DNA of 64,000 bases from Myxococcales bacterium (lineage in GTDB: Bacteria > Myxococcota_A > Bradymonadia > UBA7976 > UBA1532). Position 1 is the first letter of the stretch, and each line of letters begins with the position of its first letter. Where the stretch lies: NCBI GenBank assembly GCA_020633465.1, contig JACKDN010000014.1:124001-188000 (forward strand), given 5' to 3'. The notes below the pieces were generated by a model that was given only the letters and a program-made list of their open reading frames with translations, did no database searches and was not told the DNA's origin. The translations under genes were made by a program, and so were the position numbers. Shown in pieces: positions 17,114-26,075 of the stretch.

Positions 17114-18430
17114 TCAGAGCTTGATGACCTTCGGATCCTCCCGGCCCAGCTGACCGGTCAGGTTGCGCGTGTCGACCACCCGGCGCGCGTTGCGGACGAT
17201 CTGCTCCGCGTCCAGGTACTTGTGGTCGGTCACGATCAGCACGCAGTCGTAATCACCCAGCGCCGCGTAATCGAGCGGCACCGAGTGCAGCGTGGCGCCG
17301 TCGCCGTGCCCGCCGAGGCGGAAGGTGGGCACGTAGTCGTCGTGGTACTCGACCTGGGCGCCGCGCCCCAGCAGGCCCTCGATCACCGGGGCCGCGGGCG
17401 ACTCCCGCCAGTCGGTGATGTCGCGCTTGTACGCGACGCCCAGCACGAGCACCTTCGAGCCGCGCAGGGGCTTGCCGTCCTCGTTGAGCGCGTAGCCCAC
17501 CTTGTCGACGACGTAGTCCGGCATGTGGCTGTTGATGTCGTCGGCCAGCTCGATGAAGCGCGTCCGGTAGTTCAGCGTGCGCAGCTTCCAGCTCAGGTAG
17601 TGCGGGTCGATCGGGATGCAGTGCCCGCCCAGGCCGGGGCCGGGGTAGAACGGCATGTAGCCGAAGGGCTTGCTGGCCGCCGCGTCGATGATCTCCCAGA
17701 CGTCCAGGTTCAGCTTGTTGGCGATGATCGCCACCTCGTTGACCAGGCCGATGTTCACCGCGCGGAAGGTGTTCTCGAGCAGCTTGACCATCTCGGCCGC
17801 GGTCGGGCTCGAGACGGTGATCACGCGCTCGATGATCGACTCGTACAGGGTGCGCGCGGCCTCGTTGCAGCCGGGCGTCATCCCGCCGATCACCTTCGGC
17901 GTGTTCTTCACCTGGAAGACGGCGTTGCCCGGATCGATGCGCTCGGGGCTGAAGGCCAGGTGAACGTCGCGGCCCAGCTCGAGGCCGCCCTCGACCAGCG
18001 CCGGCGCCACGACCTCGACCGTCGTGCCCGGGTACGTGGTGCTCTCGAGGATGACCACCTGGCCCGGCCGCAGGAACTCCTTGATGCGCTCGGTGGCGGC
18101 CACGATGTAGGTCAGATCCGGATCGCGCGTCTTGCGCAGGGGCGTCGGCACGCAGACGCTGATGGCGTCGCAGCTGGTCAGCTCGGCGAAGTCGCCGGTG
18201 GCCCGCAGCTTGCCCTTGTCCACCAGCGTCTTCACCTCGTCCGAGGTGACGTCGAGGATGTACGACTCGCCCCGGTTGATGGCGTCGATCTTGTTCTGGT
18301 CGACCTCGAAGCCCAGCACCTCGAAGCCCACGTCGCCGAACGCGGTGGCCAGGGGCAGGCCCACGTAGCCCAGGCCGATGACGCCCACCCGCGCCTCACG
18401 GCTCTTCAGCTTCTGGATCAGCTCGCTCAC
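17114..18430 (-). CDS. UDP-N-acetylhexosamine 6-dehydrogenase (WbpA/TviB-like)
   Basis: A 438-residue NAD-dependent nucleotide-sugar dehydrogenase oxidising C6 of UDP-GlcNAc or a relative to the uronic acid. Rossmann motif VGVIGLGYVGLPLA lies at about 15-28. The catalytic Cys is in GPGLGGHCIPIDPHYL, and GVAYKRDITDWRESP is in the C-terminal domain. That Cys context is typical of UDP-HexNAc rather than UDP-glucose dehydrogenases. The GTG start overlaps the upstream epimerase stop by 4 bases (GTGA), so the two are coupled. The pair resembles TviB-TviC of the Vi antigen, which make UDP-GalNAcA; the exact sugar is inferred. Confidence 0.88.
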   Translation of the reverse strand: MSELIQKLKSREARVGVIGLGYVGLPLATAFGDVGFEVLGFEVDQNKIDAINRGESYILDVTSDEVKTLVDKGKLRATGDFAELTSCDAISVCVPTPLRKTRDPDLTYIVAATERIKEFLRPGQVVILESTTYPGTTVEVVAPALVEGGLELGRDVHLAFSPERIDPGNAVFQVKNTPKVIGGMTPGCNEAARTLYESIIERVITVSSPTAAEMVKLLENTFRAVNIGLVNEVAIIANKLNLDVWEIIDAAASKPFGYMPFYPGPGLGGHCIPIDPHYLSWKLRTLNYRTRFIELADDINSHMPDYVVDKVGYALNEDGKPLRGSKVLVLGVAYKRDITDWRESPAAPVIEGLLGRGAQVEYHDDYVPTFRLGGHGDGATLHSVPLDYAALGDYDCVLIVTDHKYLDAEQIVRNARRVVDTRNLTGQLGREDPKVIKL

Positions 18431-19416
18431 TTCTGGAAGTCCTCCACTCGGGCGGCGTACCACGCCACCGTCTCGCGCAAACCGTCGTCCACCGACACCG
18501 CCGCGCGGAAGCCCAGCGCCTCCGCCGCCGCGGACACGTCGGCGCGGGAGTGCCGAACGTCGCCCGCGCGCGCCTCGACGTGCTGCGGCTCGATGGACGT
18601 GCCCAGGATCTCGTTGATGGACGCCACCAGCCGCAGCAGTGTGATGCTGTCGCCGCAGGCCGCGTTGTAGACCCGACCGCAGGCCGACGACGGCGCGCGC
18701 AGCGCCGCCAGGTTGGCCTCGATCACGTTGTCGATGTAGGTGAAGTCGCGCGACTGCAGGCCATCGCCGTGCACGATGGGCGGCCGGCCCGCCAGCATGC
18801 GCGTGACGAAGGCCGGCACCACCGCGGCGTACTGGCTCTTGGGGTTCTGCCGCGCGCCGAAGACGTTGAAGTAGCGCAGGGCGACCGTCTGCAGCCCGTA
18901 CAGCGCGTGAAACACGCGGCAATAGTACTCGCCGGCCAGCTTCTGCACGGCGTAGGGCGACTTCGGGCGGGGCTCGAGATCCTCGGACTTCGACTCGGCG
19001 GCGTGATCGCCGTAGGCGCTCGACGAGGCCGCGTAGACGAAGCGCTGCACGCCCATCCGGCGGCAGCCCTCGAGCAGCGTCAGCGTGCCGACCACGTTCG
19101 CGCGGTGGGTGTCGACGGGCCGCTCGAGCGACTTGGGCACCGAGGGCAGCGCCGCCTCGTGCAGCACCGCGTCCACCCCCTCGAGGGCGTCCGCCACGGC
19201 GGCGGCGTCGGCGATCGAGCCCTCGACCAGGCGAATGCGATCGGCCACCTCGGCCAGGTTGGCGCGCTGCCCCGTCTCGAAGTTGTCGATCACCACGACC
19301 TCGTCGCCGCGCGCGAGCAGCGCGCGGACGAGGTGCGAGCCGATGAACCCCGCCCCGCCCGTCACCAGGACTCGGCGCGGGGACGACCGCGCCCCGGTCT
19401 GCTGATCCAGCGTCAT
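18427..19416 (-). CDS. NAD-dependent nucleotide-sugar epimerase (TviC/WbpP-like)
   Basis: A 329-residue extended short-chain dehydrogenase. The glycine motif TGGAGFIGSHLVRALL is at about 19-34, catalytic Ser lies in YAASSSAYGD, and Tyr-x3-Lys in SPYAVQKLAGEYY. NVFGARQNPKSQYAAVVPAF and SRDFTYIDNVIEANL are typical of UDP-GlcNAc/UDP-GlcNAcA 4-epimerases. It is coupled to the dehydrogenase at 17114-18430, so C4 epimerisation of a UDP-HexNAc or its uronic acid for the local polysaccharide is likely. Confidence 0.87.
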   Translation of the reverse strand: MTLDQQTGARSSPRRVLVTGGAGFIGSHLVRALLARGDEVVVIDNFETGQRANLAEVADRIRLVEGSIADAAAVADALEGVDAVLHEAALPSVPKSLERPVDTHRANVVGTLTLLEGCRRMGVQRFVYAASSSAYGDHAAESKSEDLEPRPKSPYAVQKLAGEYYCRVFHALYGLQTVALRYFNVFGARQNPKSQYAAVVPAFVTRMLAGRPPIVHGDGLQSRDFTYIDNVIEANLAALRAPSSACGRVYNAACGDSITLLRLVASINEILGTSIEPQHVEARAGDVRHSRADVSAAAEALGFRAAVSVDDGLRETVAWYAARVEDFQK

Positions 19417-19540
19417 CCGTGCTCCACTCCGGCCGCGCCCAATGGACCCCTTGCCGGGGTCGCCTGTCTCACGTCACCGCCCCGCGTCACCGCCGGGCGG
19501 CCCGATTGCCAACCGCGCCGCCGGACCGCATCATGCGCGC

Positions 19541-20482
19541 GTGGAGGCGCTGATCCGAGTGCTGCGTGCCTGGCTCGACGGGCGACCGCTGGGGGCGCGG
19601 TTGCCCCCCGAGGCCGTCGAGTTCGCCGCCCGCCACCGGCTGGACGGCACCCTGTACCACATCGGCGCGAAGCTGGGCGACCATGACGCCGCCCGCTGCG
19701 GCGCCGTCTGGGCGGCCCAGCTGGCGGCGCACCTGAAGCGCTGCGAGACGGTCGCGCGGCATTGGCCGCCCGCGGTGGCGCCGCCGCTGATCTTCAAGGG
19801 CGCGGATCTGAGCGAGAACGTCTACGACGATCCCGGCGCGCGGCAGGCCAACGACATCGACCTGCTGCTGCCCTCGCCCGGCTTCGAGCGCGCCCACGCC
19901 GCGCTGGCGGCCGCGGCGAGCGACGTGCGGCGGCCGCGCGCCGAGCGGCTCCCCTGGGAGCCCGTCCACGCCTTCGGCTACCTGATCGACGGCGTGCTCG
20001 TCGAGCTGCACCGCGACCCCTTCCCGCCCCACCGCGGACACCTGCCGGGGGTGGCCGTCTACGCCGCCGGGCAAGCCGCGTCGCTGGGCGGCCTGCCGGT
20101 GCGGGCACCCTCCCCCGCGCACCGCGTGCTGCTCTGGCTGGGCAACGCCGCCAAGGGGGCCTTCGACACCGATCTCGCCGAGCTGCTGGATCTGGCGCTG
20201 CTGCTGCGCCCGGTCCCCCCCGGGGTCGCCGATCGCGCGGCCGCTCGCGCCGGGCTCGGCCGGGCCCTGCTGTTGGCCCGCCATCGGCTGGCCCAGGCCG
20301 GCCTCGGCCCCGCGGTCGCCCCCCCGCCCCCGTGGCTTGCCCGCACCCTCCGCCGCCTGCCGCCCGCCACGGCCCCGCGACGGCAGCTCGTCCGCGCCGC
20401 CGATCGCTACGCCATCAAGATGGCGCTGCTGACGCCGGGCGCACGGTGGGCCGCGTTGGCGCGCGCCGCGACGCGCCGCTGA
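19541..20482 (+). CDS. Nucleotidyltransferase family protein (NTP_transf_5-like)
   Basis: About 313 residues from a GTG at 19541; the frame is open further upstream (ATG 19442), but that stretch is low-complexity and start evidence is weak. The core LIFKGADLSENVYDD followed by QANDIDLLLPS is the pattern of the NTP_transf_5 family (nucleotidyltransferase-like proteins found in polysaccharide and lasso-peptide loci), with the DxD acidic pair. Its substrate is unknown. The epimerase is divergent to it and the Wza-type gene converges on it. Confidence 0.75.
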   Translation: MEALIRVLRAWLDGRPLGARLPPEAVEFAARHRLDGTLYHIGAKLGDHDAARCGAVWAAQLAAHLKRCETVARHWPPAVAPPLIFKGADLSENVYDDPGARQANDIDLLLPSPGFERAHAALAAAASDVRRPRAERLPWEPVHAFGYLIDGVLVELHRDPFPPHRGHLPGVAVYAAGQAASLGGLPVRAPSPAHRVLLWLGNAAKGAFDTDLAELLDLALLLRPVPPGVADRAAARAGLGRALLLARHRLAQAGLGPAVAPPPPWLARTLRRLPPATAPRRQLVRAADRYAIKMALLTPGARWAALARAATRR

Positions 20483-20578
20483 CGCGCTCCGATCGTCCGG
20501 GGAGGGCCCCGTCGGGGGTCGACGGATCGACGAGACGCAGCGGCCGCGCCGTAAGGCGACCGGTCGCCTGTCAGCCGG

Positions 20579-21199
20579 TCAGAGCCACGACTCGGGGACG
20601 AACACGATGTCGCCGGGCTGCAGCACCACGTTGGCCTCTCGGCCAAGCCCGATCTGCTCGAAGGGCACCACGAACTTCTTCTCGGCGCCCTCGACGACCC
20701 GGGTCAACACGATGCTGTTCTTCGCGGCCAGGGGCTTCAGCCCGCCGGCCAGCGTGACCGCCTGGACGATGGTCATGCGGTCCTCGTACTTGAAGGTGCC
20801 GGGCTTGTGCACCTCGCCCAGCACGAACACCTTCTTGGAGTTGAACTCCTTCACGAAGACGCTCACCTGCGGATCGCGCAGGTAGCCGGCCTTCAGGCGT
20901 TCGGTCAACGTCTGGGACAGCTCGCCGGGCGTCTTGCCCCCGGCCGCCACCTGCCCCACCAGCGGGAAGTCGAAGGTGCCGTCGGCGTCCACCCGGTACA
21001 GCCCGGTGAGCTCGGCCTCCTGATACACCCGCACCTCGACCACGTCACCCGCGCCCAGCTCGGCCCCCTGCAGCACCGAGGCCGTGTCGGGCGTGGGGGG
21101 CAGGCGCGCCGCGCCGGCGGGCCCTCCGCTGCAGCCCGACAGCATCGCCACCAACGCGCAGCCCAGCAGAACGCAACTCGGTGCACTCATCGTCCGCAT
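20579..21199 (-). CDS. Wza-type polysaccharide export lipoprotein
   Basis: A 206-residue outer-membrane-associated lipoprotein of the polysaccharide biosynthesis/export family. The lipobox is AMLSGC, giving a lipidated Cys near residue 23. The poly-export domain starts near GAGDVVEVRVYQEAELTG and reads through RVDADGTFDFPLVGQV. An SLBB-like domain follows (VFVLGEVHKPGTFKYEDRMT). It is shorter than E. coli Wza (about 380 residues), as is common in myxobacterial-type loci where the outer-membrane helix is missing. The beta-barrel gene upstream may complete the export route. Confidence 0.88.
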   Translation of the reverse strand: MRTMSAPSCVLLGCALVAMLSGCSGGPAGAARLPPTPDTASVLQGAELGAGDVVEVRVYQEAELTGLYRVDADGTFDFPLVGQVAAGGKTPGELSQTLTERLKAGYLRDPQVSVFVKEFNSKKVFVLGEVHKPGTFKYEDRMTIVQAVTLAGGLKPLAAKNSIVLTRVVEGAEKKFVVPFEQIGLGREANVVLQPGDIVFVPESWL

Positions 21200-21326
21200 G
21201 CGCCTCCGCCGCTACGAGTGTTCAATTGGACCCCCGAGGTGGCTCCGAAGTCTCCGGCCGCGCCGCGATCGCCCGGCCGCCGATCGGCCCGGCGACCGCG
21301 CGTCGGGGACCCGGACGCGCGGGACG

Positions 21327-22805
21327 TCAGTAGTGGACGCCGATCTCGACGAGGAAAAGCTGCCGCGAGTACTCGGCCAGCTCGATCTGCTGGCTGCCGG
21401 CGACGGGCTGGCCGGTCGCGTCCGTGGGGGGCGGAGCCTCGTAATCGCTCATGTTCTGCTCGAGCTGCCACGACGCCGACAGCTCGAGCCACTCGCGCAG
21501 GTGGTACGCGAAGGTCGTCGACACGATCAGGACCGGATCGTCGCGCTTCTCCGACCCCACCGGCGAGCCGGCGAGCGAGTAGTCGTACAGACCGTAGGCC
21601 CCCTTCAGCACCAGCTCGAAGCGCTCGAGGAAAGCCAGCGTCGCGCGCGCCGACACCTTGTCCACGACCAGGTAGTTCGAGAAGCCGGTGTCCCGGGCGT
21701 CGTGCTCGTAGCGCAACGCCAGGTCGAGCGTGGGCTCGAGCACGTACTGCACCTGGGCTGCGCCCACGACGCCCGAGTACGACTCCCCCTCGGCGTTGAA
21801 CGTGCCCAGGAAGCCGCCCCGAAGCTCGACCGACACGCGCTTCGTGACCAGACCGCGCAGCCCCAGCTCGGCCCGGAAGGGCGACGAGTCGCGATCGACG
21901 CTCAGCGCGTCCTCGCCGTAGTCGTTGATCTCGTAGCGGAAGTCCGCCAGCACCGAGGTCTTGGGCAGGAAGCGCCAGTCGGTCAGGAAGCGCATCGCGT
22001 GCGCCTGCTTCTCGTAGCGGGTCAGGCCGGCGTCCTCGGCGTCCAGGTAGGTCACCGTCTGCAGCCGGTAGCCCAGCCGCATCTCGAACGCGCGAGCGTC
22101 CGGGTTCTCGCCCGGTCGGAAGCGCAGATCGGCGCCCACCGAGTTCTGCAGCCGCTGGAAGCCCTGCACCGACGCGTCGAACGCCGGGCGGTCGTTGTAG
22201 CGGAGGTCTTCGTCCAGCACGAGCGTCACCGGCGACCGCGGCAGGATGGCCACCTCGAGGCCACCGTTCACCTCGTCGATGCCGTTGCGCTCGTCGACCA
22301 CGCGATCGCTCACCGCGCCCTCGGCGTTGTCGCCCACCGCCACCGCCTGGCGGAAGTCGAGGCCGGCCTCGAGCTTGAAGCCCAGCTTGTTGGGGCTGCG
22401 GTTCGCCGCCGACACCCCGAGGCCCGCCCTGATCAGGCTGGCCGTGTTGGGCGTGGCGCTGTTGCCGGCCGCGTCGCGCTCGGCGTCCGACTCGTAGAAG
22501 TAGTTCGTGTCGTACCCGAAGCCCGCCTCGACGCTGGGGTGGATCACCAGATCGCCGACCCGCAGGCCGGGGCCGCGGGCGTTCGCGGCCGACGGCAGGC
22601 TCAGCGCCAGCGCCGCGACCAAGAGCGCCGAGCGCGCGCCGCGGCGGCGCGCGCCGACGCCCGACCCGGTCGTGGCCTTCGCAGACCGCGCGGCGCCGGG
22701 CGCCGCACGCGACGGTCTCGCGTGGCAGGCGGTCGACAGTTGGTCAGCTGACGTTCCCACAGTCCCTCTCACGGACGCGGCGCTCGCCACGTCGTGCCCC
22801 CACAT
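21327..22805 (-). CDS. Large outer-membrane beta-barrel protein of the polysaccharide locus
   Basis: About 490 residues. The signal-like segment (RSALLVAALALSLPSAANA) is preceded by an unusually long N-terminal stretch, so the true start is unclear. ATG 22805 is used here, and GTGs at 22772 and 22760 are alternatives. The mature part alternates hydrophobic and polar residues with many Tyr and Arg and ends in a short aromatic-terminal strand, as in beta-barrels. It resembles barrels encoded beside Wza-type proteins in exopolysaccharide loci and could be the export pore or an outer-membrane partner; this is inferred from position and topology. Confidence 0.7.
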   Translation of the reverse strand: MWGHDVASAASVRGTVGTSADQLSTACHARPSRAAPGAARSAKATTGSGVGARRRGARSALLVAALALSLPSAANARGPGLRVGDLVIHPSVEAGFGYDTNYFYESDAERDAAGNSATPNTASLIRAGLGVSAANRSPNKLGFKLEAGLDFRQAVAVGDNAEGAVSDRVVDERNGIDEVNGGLEVAILPRSPVTLVLDEDLRYNDRPAFDASVQGFQRLQNSVGADLRFRPGENPDARAFEMRLGYRLQTVTYLDAEDAGLTRYEKQAHAMRFLTDWRFLPKTSVLADFRYEINDYGEDALSVDRDSSPFRAELGLRGLVTKRVSVELRGGFLGTFNAEGESYSGVVGAAQVQYVLEPTLDLALRYEHDARDTGFSNYLVVDKVSARATLAFLERFELVLKGAYGLYDYSLAGSPVGSEKRDDPVLIVSTTFAYHLREWLELSASWQLEQNMSDYEAPPPTDATGQPVAGSQQIELAEYSRQLFLVEIGVHY

Positions 22806-22941
22806 CGACCGGCCATTGGCTGGGGCCTGCCCCTCCCCTCCGAGGGGCCTCCCCCGCGCGGCTGCACCCGCCGCGCGCCAGGACGCGATGGGCCCGGCGC
22901 GACGCCGCCCCTTCGCTGCGGTCGAAGTCTCCCTCAACGTG

Positions 22942-23550
22942 TCACTGCGCCGCCTCGCTCGGCGAGCGCGGCGTCTCTCGACTCGACTCGTCCGACGCGA
23001 GCGCGACGGCGTCTGCGCCGTCCTCGGTCGCCGGATCGTCGCTGCGGATGTCGTCGTCGATCGAGCGCTCGACGACCGTCTTCCCCGTGTACTGGCTCGC
23101 CTCGCCCGAGCAGCCTTCGACCTCGGTGCGCAGGTTCTCGACCCGGCCCGAGATGATGGCGATCTTCGTGTACAGGTAGTCGACGGTCTCGCGATCCTTG
23201 CGGGCCGCCGCCTCGTTCAGATCCACGTCCGACTGCTCCGACAGCTTCAGCAGCTGCTTGATGCTGCCGAGCTTCTCGTTCACGCAGTTGACGTCGAGGA
23301 TGTCGTTCTGCTCGCGCGCGGACTCGAGCCGCTTCACCGCGAAGCGGTGGGTCGCGCGCATGGTCTCGATGGCGGTGCGGGCGCGCTCGAGGGCCTCGGG
23401 CAGGGACAGGTTCGACGTGTCGGGCGCCCCGGGCAGAACCGTCGTCTGAGCCCCGGCCGTCGAGACCACCGCCCCGGCCAGCGCGAGCGCGAGCCAAGGT
23501 CGCCTGGTCCGTCCCCGCCGCCAGGACAATCCCCGCTTGTAGTCGCTCAT
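22942..23550 (-). CDS. Secreted coiled-coil protein of unknown function
   Basis: A 202-residue protein with a signal peptide (LALALAGAVVSTAGA-QT). The middle is helical and heptad-like, with two cysteines in LDVNCVNEKLG and VEGCSGEASQYTG that could form a disulphide across a hairpin. The acidic tail (after about residue 160) is disordered. I do not recognise a named domain. It sits between the polysaccharide barrel and the Glt-like cluster and is probably co-oriented with the export genes, so a periplasmic role in polysaccharide export is a reasonable guess only. Confidence 0.72.
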   Translation of the reverse strand: MSDYKRGLSWRRGRTRRPWLALALAGAVVSTAGAQTTVLPGAPDTSNLSLPEALERARTAIETMRATHRFAVKRLESAREQNDILDVNCVNEKLGSIKQLLKLSEQSDVDLNEAAARKDRETVDYLYTKIAIISGRVENLRTEVEGCSGEASQYTGKTVVERSIDDDIRSDDPATEDGADAVALASDESSRETPRSPSEAAQ

Positions 23551-23617
23551 CGAAGAGACTCCGTCCTGCGTTCGAACACCCCGTTGGACCCCGCCGAGCC
23601 CGTGTCCATCTCAAACG

Positions 23618-23648
23618 GCGAAAGTCGGCGGGCACTCGACCCGCCGAC
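23618..23648 (-). terminator. Intrinsic terminator after the FHA/TonB-like gene
   Basis: A perfect 9-base stem (GTCGGCGGG pairing with CCCGCCGAC, loop 7) at 23624-23648 is followed on the minus strand by TTTCGCCGTTT. It lies about 50 bases past the stop at 23697 and separates this operon from the gene at 23550. Confidence 0.65.
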
Positions 23649-23696
23649 CACCAAAACACGGCAGCATTAACAGATAGTTGGGGGCGGCGTCGAGAT

Positions 23697-25115
23697 TCAA
23701 CCGGAGGGCGCGAACACGAAGGGGAAGGCCACGGTGACGTCGCCACCGTCGGGCTTGGGGAACCGCCAGCGCGCCATGCCGCTGACGATGCACTTGCCGA
23801 CCGCGGGATCCCCGGTCGTGTCCTCGAGCACGCGGGCGTTGCTCACCCGGCCGCTCTGCAGGATGGTGAACTGCACCTTCACCTTGCCGGCCAGCTTCGG
23901 GTTGCGCTTCAGCTGCTTCTCGTAGCAGCTCTTGATCGCGCCCTTGCGGCGCGACACCACCTTGGCGATGGCCGACGAGTCGAGGACGCCGGTGCCGAAG
24001 GCCTCGCTCGGCTTCTTCACCGCCACGGTGCCCTTGACCGAGACCTCCTTGCCCTTGCTGCCGGTGTCCACCGGGCCGCCGCCCTTGGCCTTCAGATCGC
24101 CGTCCTGCAGCCCCGCCACCTTGCCGGCGCCGGCCTTGGCGCGGCCGCGCCGGTCGCGCGCCTTGGTGTCGCGGTCGGCCACGACGACGCCGCTGGCGCC
24201 GTCGAAGGCCTCGGCCATCTTGACGTCGACGGCGCCCTCCTTCAGCGAGTCGACCAGGCCGCCGGGCCCCTCGCCGCCCATCGAGCCGAGCTGCTTGAGG
24301 ATGGTCTTCGAGGCGACCTCTTCCTTGATCTTGCGCAGCCGGGCCTCCTTGGCGGCGGGATCCTCGGGACCCTTCGCCACCTCGGGCTTGTCCTCCGGCT
24401 CGGGCTTCGGCTGCGGCTTGGGCTCCGGCTTGGGCTCCGGCTTCTTCTCGACGACCTCTTCCTTGATGTCGCCTTCCTCGTCCTTCTTCTCTTCGCTGTC
24501 CTTCTCCGGGGGCGGGGTCTTCGCCTCCGGGGGCTCGACGATCATCTTCACGAAGCGATCGGGCAGCGCCTCGATGCCCCGCGGCGGCTCGGGGTAGTCC
24601 CGCGTGACCATGAACGCCACGCTGAACACCTGGAAGACGAAGCTGCCGAGCATGATGCTGACGAAGGGCCAGTCGAGCCCCTTGAGCCAGCCCTGTCGCA
24701 CCGACGCGGGCAGCTGCAGCTTCGAAGGCGGCGGCGGCGGCGTCACGAACTGGAACAGCAGCGTGACGTCGTCGACGACGACCTTGCCGCGGCTCTTCTC
24801 GGACAGCGGCAGCGCGTAGTGGTCGCCCCGCTTCTTCGCCAGGTTCTGCTCGCGCAGCGCCTTGAAGTCGAGTACGGCGTCTTCCACCGACACCTTGCCC
24901 GACATCTGCGGTCGGAAGTTCAGGGTGTAGACACCTCCCTTGAGCTCGAACAGCGTCGCGCTCTTGGGGATGCCGCTCGACGGCAGAACGAAGGTGTTGC
25001 GCGGCGACTGGCCGATCGTCACCGACTCGCGCTTCCGCAGGAGGCGCTCCTCGATGATCTTGCCGTTCTGGATGATCCCGATGCGCAGGATCTTGCGGTC
25101 CCTGCCTTGCGCCAT
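23697..25115 (-). CDS. FHA-TM-TonB-like protein with AgmX/PglI C-terminal domain (GltG-like)
   Basis: A 472-residue inner-membrane protein. The cytoplasmic N-terminus (about 10-123) is FHA-like, but the phosphopeptide-binding Arg position is Gln in VTIGQSPRNTFVLP, so binding may be altered. One membrane helix spans 150-170. A long periplasmic Pro/Lys/Glu-rich region (about 190-300) could cross the periplasm. The C-terminal domain (about 375-472) reads SCYEKQLKRNPKLAGKV and ends RWRFPKPDGGDVTVAFPF, the AgmX/PglI TonB-like domain found in myxobacterial gliding proteins. Layout matches GltG/PglI. ATG 25115 follows AAAGGA. The ExbB/ExbD genes precede it in the same direction, so a motor-to-periplasm link is likely. 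Confidence 0.85.
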   Translation of the reverse strand: MAQGRDRKILRIGIIQNGKIIEERLLRKRESVTIGQSPRNTFVLPSSGIPKSATLFELKGGVYTLNFRPQMSGKVSVEDAVLDFKALREQNLAKKRGDHYALPLSEKSRGKVVVDDVTLLFQFVTPPPPPSKLQLPASVRQGWLKGLDWPFVSIMLGSFVFQVFSVAFMVTRDYPEPPRGIEALPDRFVKMIVEPPEAKTPPPEKDSEEKKDEEGDIKEEVVEKKPEPKPEPKPQPKPEPEDKPEVAKGPEDPAAKEARLRKIKEEVASKTILKQLGSMGGEGPGGLVDSLKEGAVDVKMAEAFDGASGVVVADRDTKARDRRGRAKAGAGKVAGLQDGDLKAKGGGPVDTGSKGKEVSVKGTVAVKKPSEAFGTGVLDSSAIAKVVSRRKGAIKSCYEKQLKRNPKLAGKVKVQFTILQSGRVSNARVLEDTTGDPAVGKCIVSGMARWRFPKPDGGDVTVAFPFVFAPSG

Positions 25116-25451
25116 TCCGAGCGTCCTTTCGCCGACAGCGACGCGTGTTCGACGTTCGCTACTTTCCATCGGCCCCCGGCCGAGTGAACTCAAGCCCCGG
25201 GGTCGTCGAAACCGGCTCATCGAGCCAGCGCAGGGTTCGACACGCGGTCAGCCGCAAAGTTCCGACCGGGCGCACGAACCTCGCGGGCGAGCGTCGCCCG
25301 CTGCAGGGTATCCACGCCGTGCGGCCGTTGCAACCACCTTGGCAGACGCACCAGCGCCCACCCGCGGTGGACGCAAGGCCGCCTAAGCCGGCGAAATCAC
25401 GAATGATGAAGGAGAGGTCGGGCGCGCTGAGCGCCCGGCGCCCCGGGCGGC
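25116..25451 (-). other. Intergenic stretch between ExbD and the FHA/TonB-like gene
   Basis: No gene was supported here. A GC hairpin (GGGCGC-GCTGA-GCGCCC) lies just past the ExbD stop near 25420-25437 but has no T-tract, and the remainder shows no convincing -35/-10 pair. It may hold a separate promoter for the downstream gene. Confidence 0.4.
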
Positions 25452-26057
25452 TCAGCCGCCGCGCTGGGCACCCTTGAGGGCAGCGAACTTGAACTTCTGG
25501 AACTCGGCCTGGCCCGCGGTGTACAGCACCTCGGTCACCAGCCGGTAGGGCGTGTTCTCGTCGGCGATCACCGTCAGGACGCCCTCGAACTTGGCGCCGG
25601 AGAGGCGAGCCATCTCCTTCTGGCGGGTCGCCTCTTCGTTGAGCGCGTCGAAGAGCGGCTGGATGTTCAGGCTGGTCTCGTCGCCGGCCTTGTGGGCCTT
25701 GTCGACGGTGCCTTCCTTGACCGCCACCACCAGCTTGTCGTTCACCACGATACCCTTGCCCGTCACCGTCACGGCGGCGCTGGGCTCCGGGTTGATCTCG
25801 GTGGTCGAGGCCGGCAGCTTCAGATCCTCGCTCGAGTCGATCCGCAGGGGGTCGGCCGAGTAGTTCATCAGAAGGAACACGAGGATGATCGTCATGGCGT
25901 CCATCAGCGAGTTGATCGTGACGGTCGCTTCGCCATCGGGCAGCCGGCGCGCCTTGCGCTGCTTGCGCTGCTCGGCGGCCTGGTCGTGCACCCAATCCGC
26001 GATGATCTCCTCGCGGGTGCGGTTGTCCTTCTTCGGAACCTTGGTGTGGTGTGCCAT
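25452..26057 (-). CDS. ExbD/TolR-like motor protein 1 (motor Asp present)
   Basis: A 201-residue single-pass inner-membrane protein. A 40-residue basic cytoplasmic N-terminus precedes the membrane helix (about 48-66), which carries Asp53 in SLMDAMTIILVFLL, the conserved proton-path residue of ExbD/TolR/MotB-type subunits. The periplasmic domain (about 67-201) matches ExbD, ending with a YRLVTEVLYTAGQAEF helix. ATG 26057 follows GGGGAGGG. It is the third gene of exbB-exbD-exbD; the 18-base gap to the previous ExbD suggests one transcript. Confidence 0.88.
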   Translation of the reverse strand: MAHHTKVPKKDNRTREEIIADWVHDQAAEQRKQRKARRLPDGEATVTINSLMDAMTIILVFLLMNYSADPLRIDSSEDLKLPASTTEINPEPSAAVTVTGKGIVVNDKLVVAVKEGTVDKAHKAGDETSLNIQPLFDALNEEATRQKEMARLSGAKFEGVLTVIADENTPYRLVTEVLYTAGQAEFQKFKFAALKGAQRGG

Positions 26058-26075
26058 CGGTCCGCCCTCCCCGCC

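Noticed and set aside
14806..17124. 772-codon plus-strand frame
   Set aside because: Antisense to the Wzc-type kinase, which has all expected motifs.
19442..19540. N-terminal extension of the nucleotidyltransferase-like protein from ATG 19442
   Set aside because: Pro/Arg/Gly-rich low-complexity sequence in the divergent promoter region; the conserved domain begins after GTG 19541.
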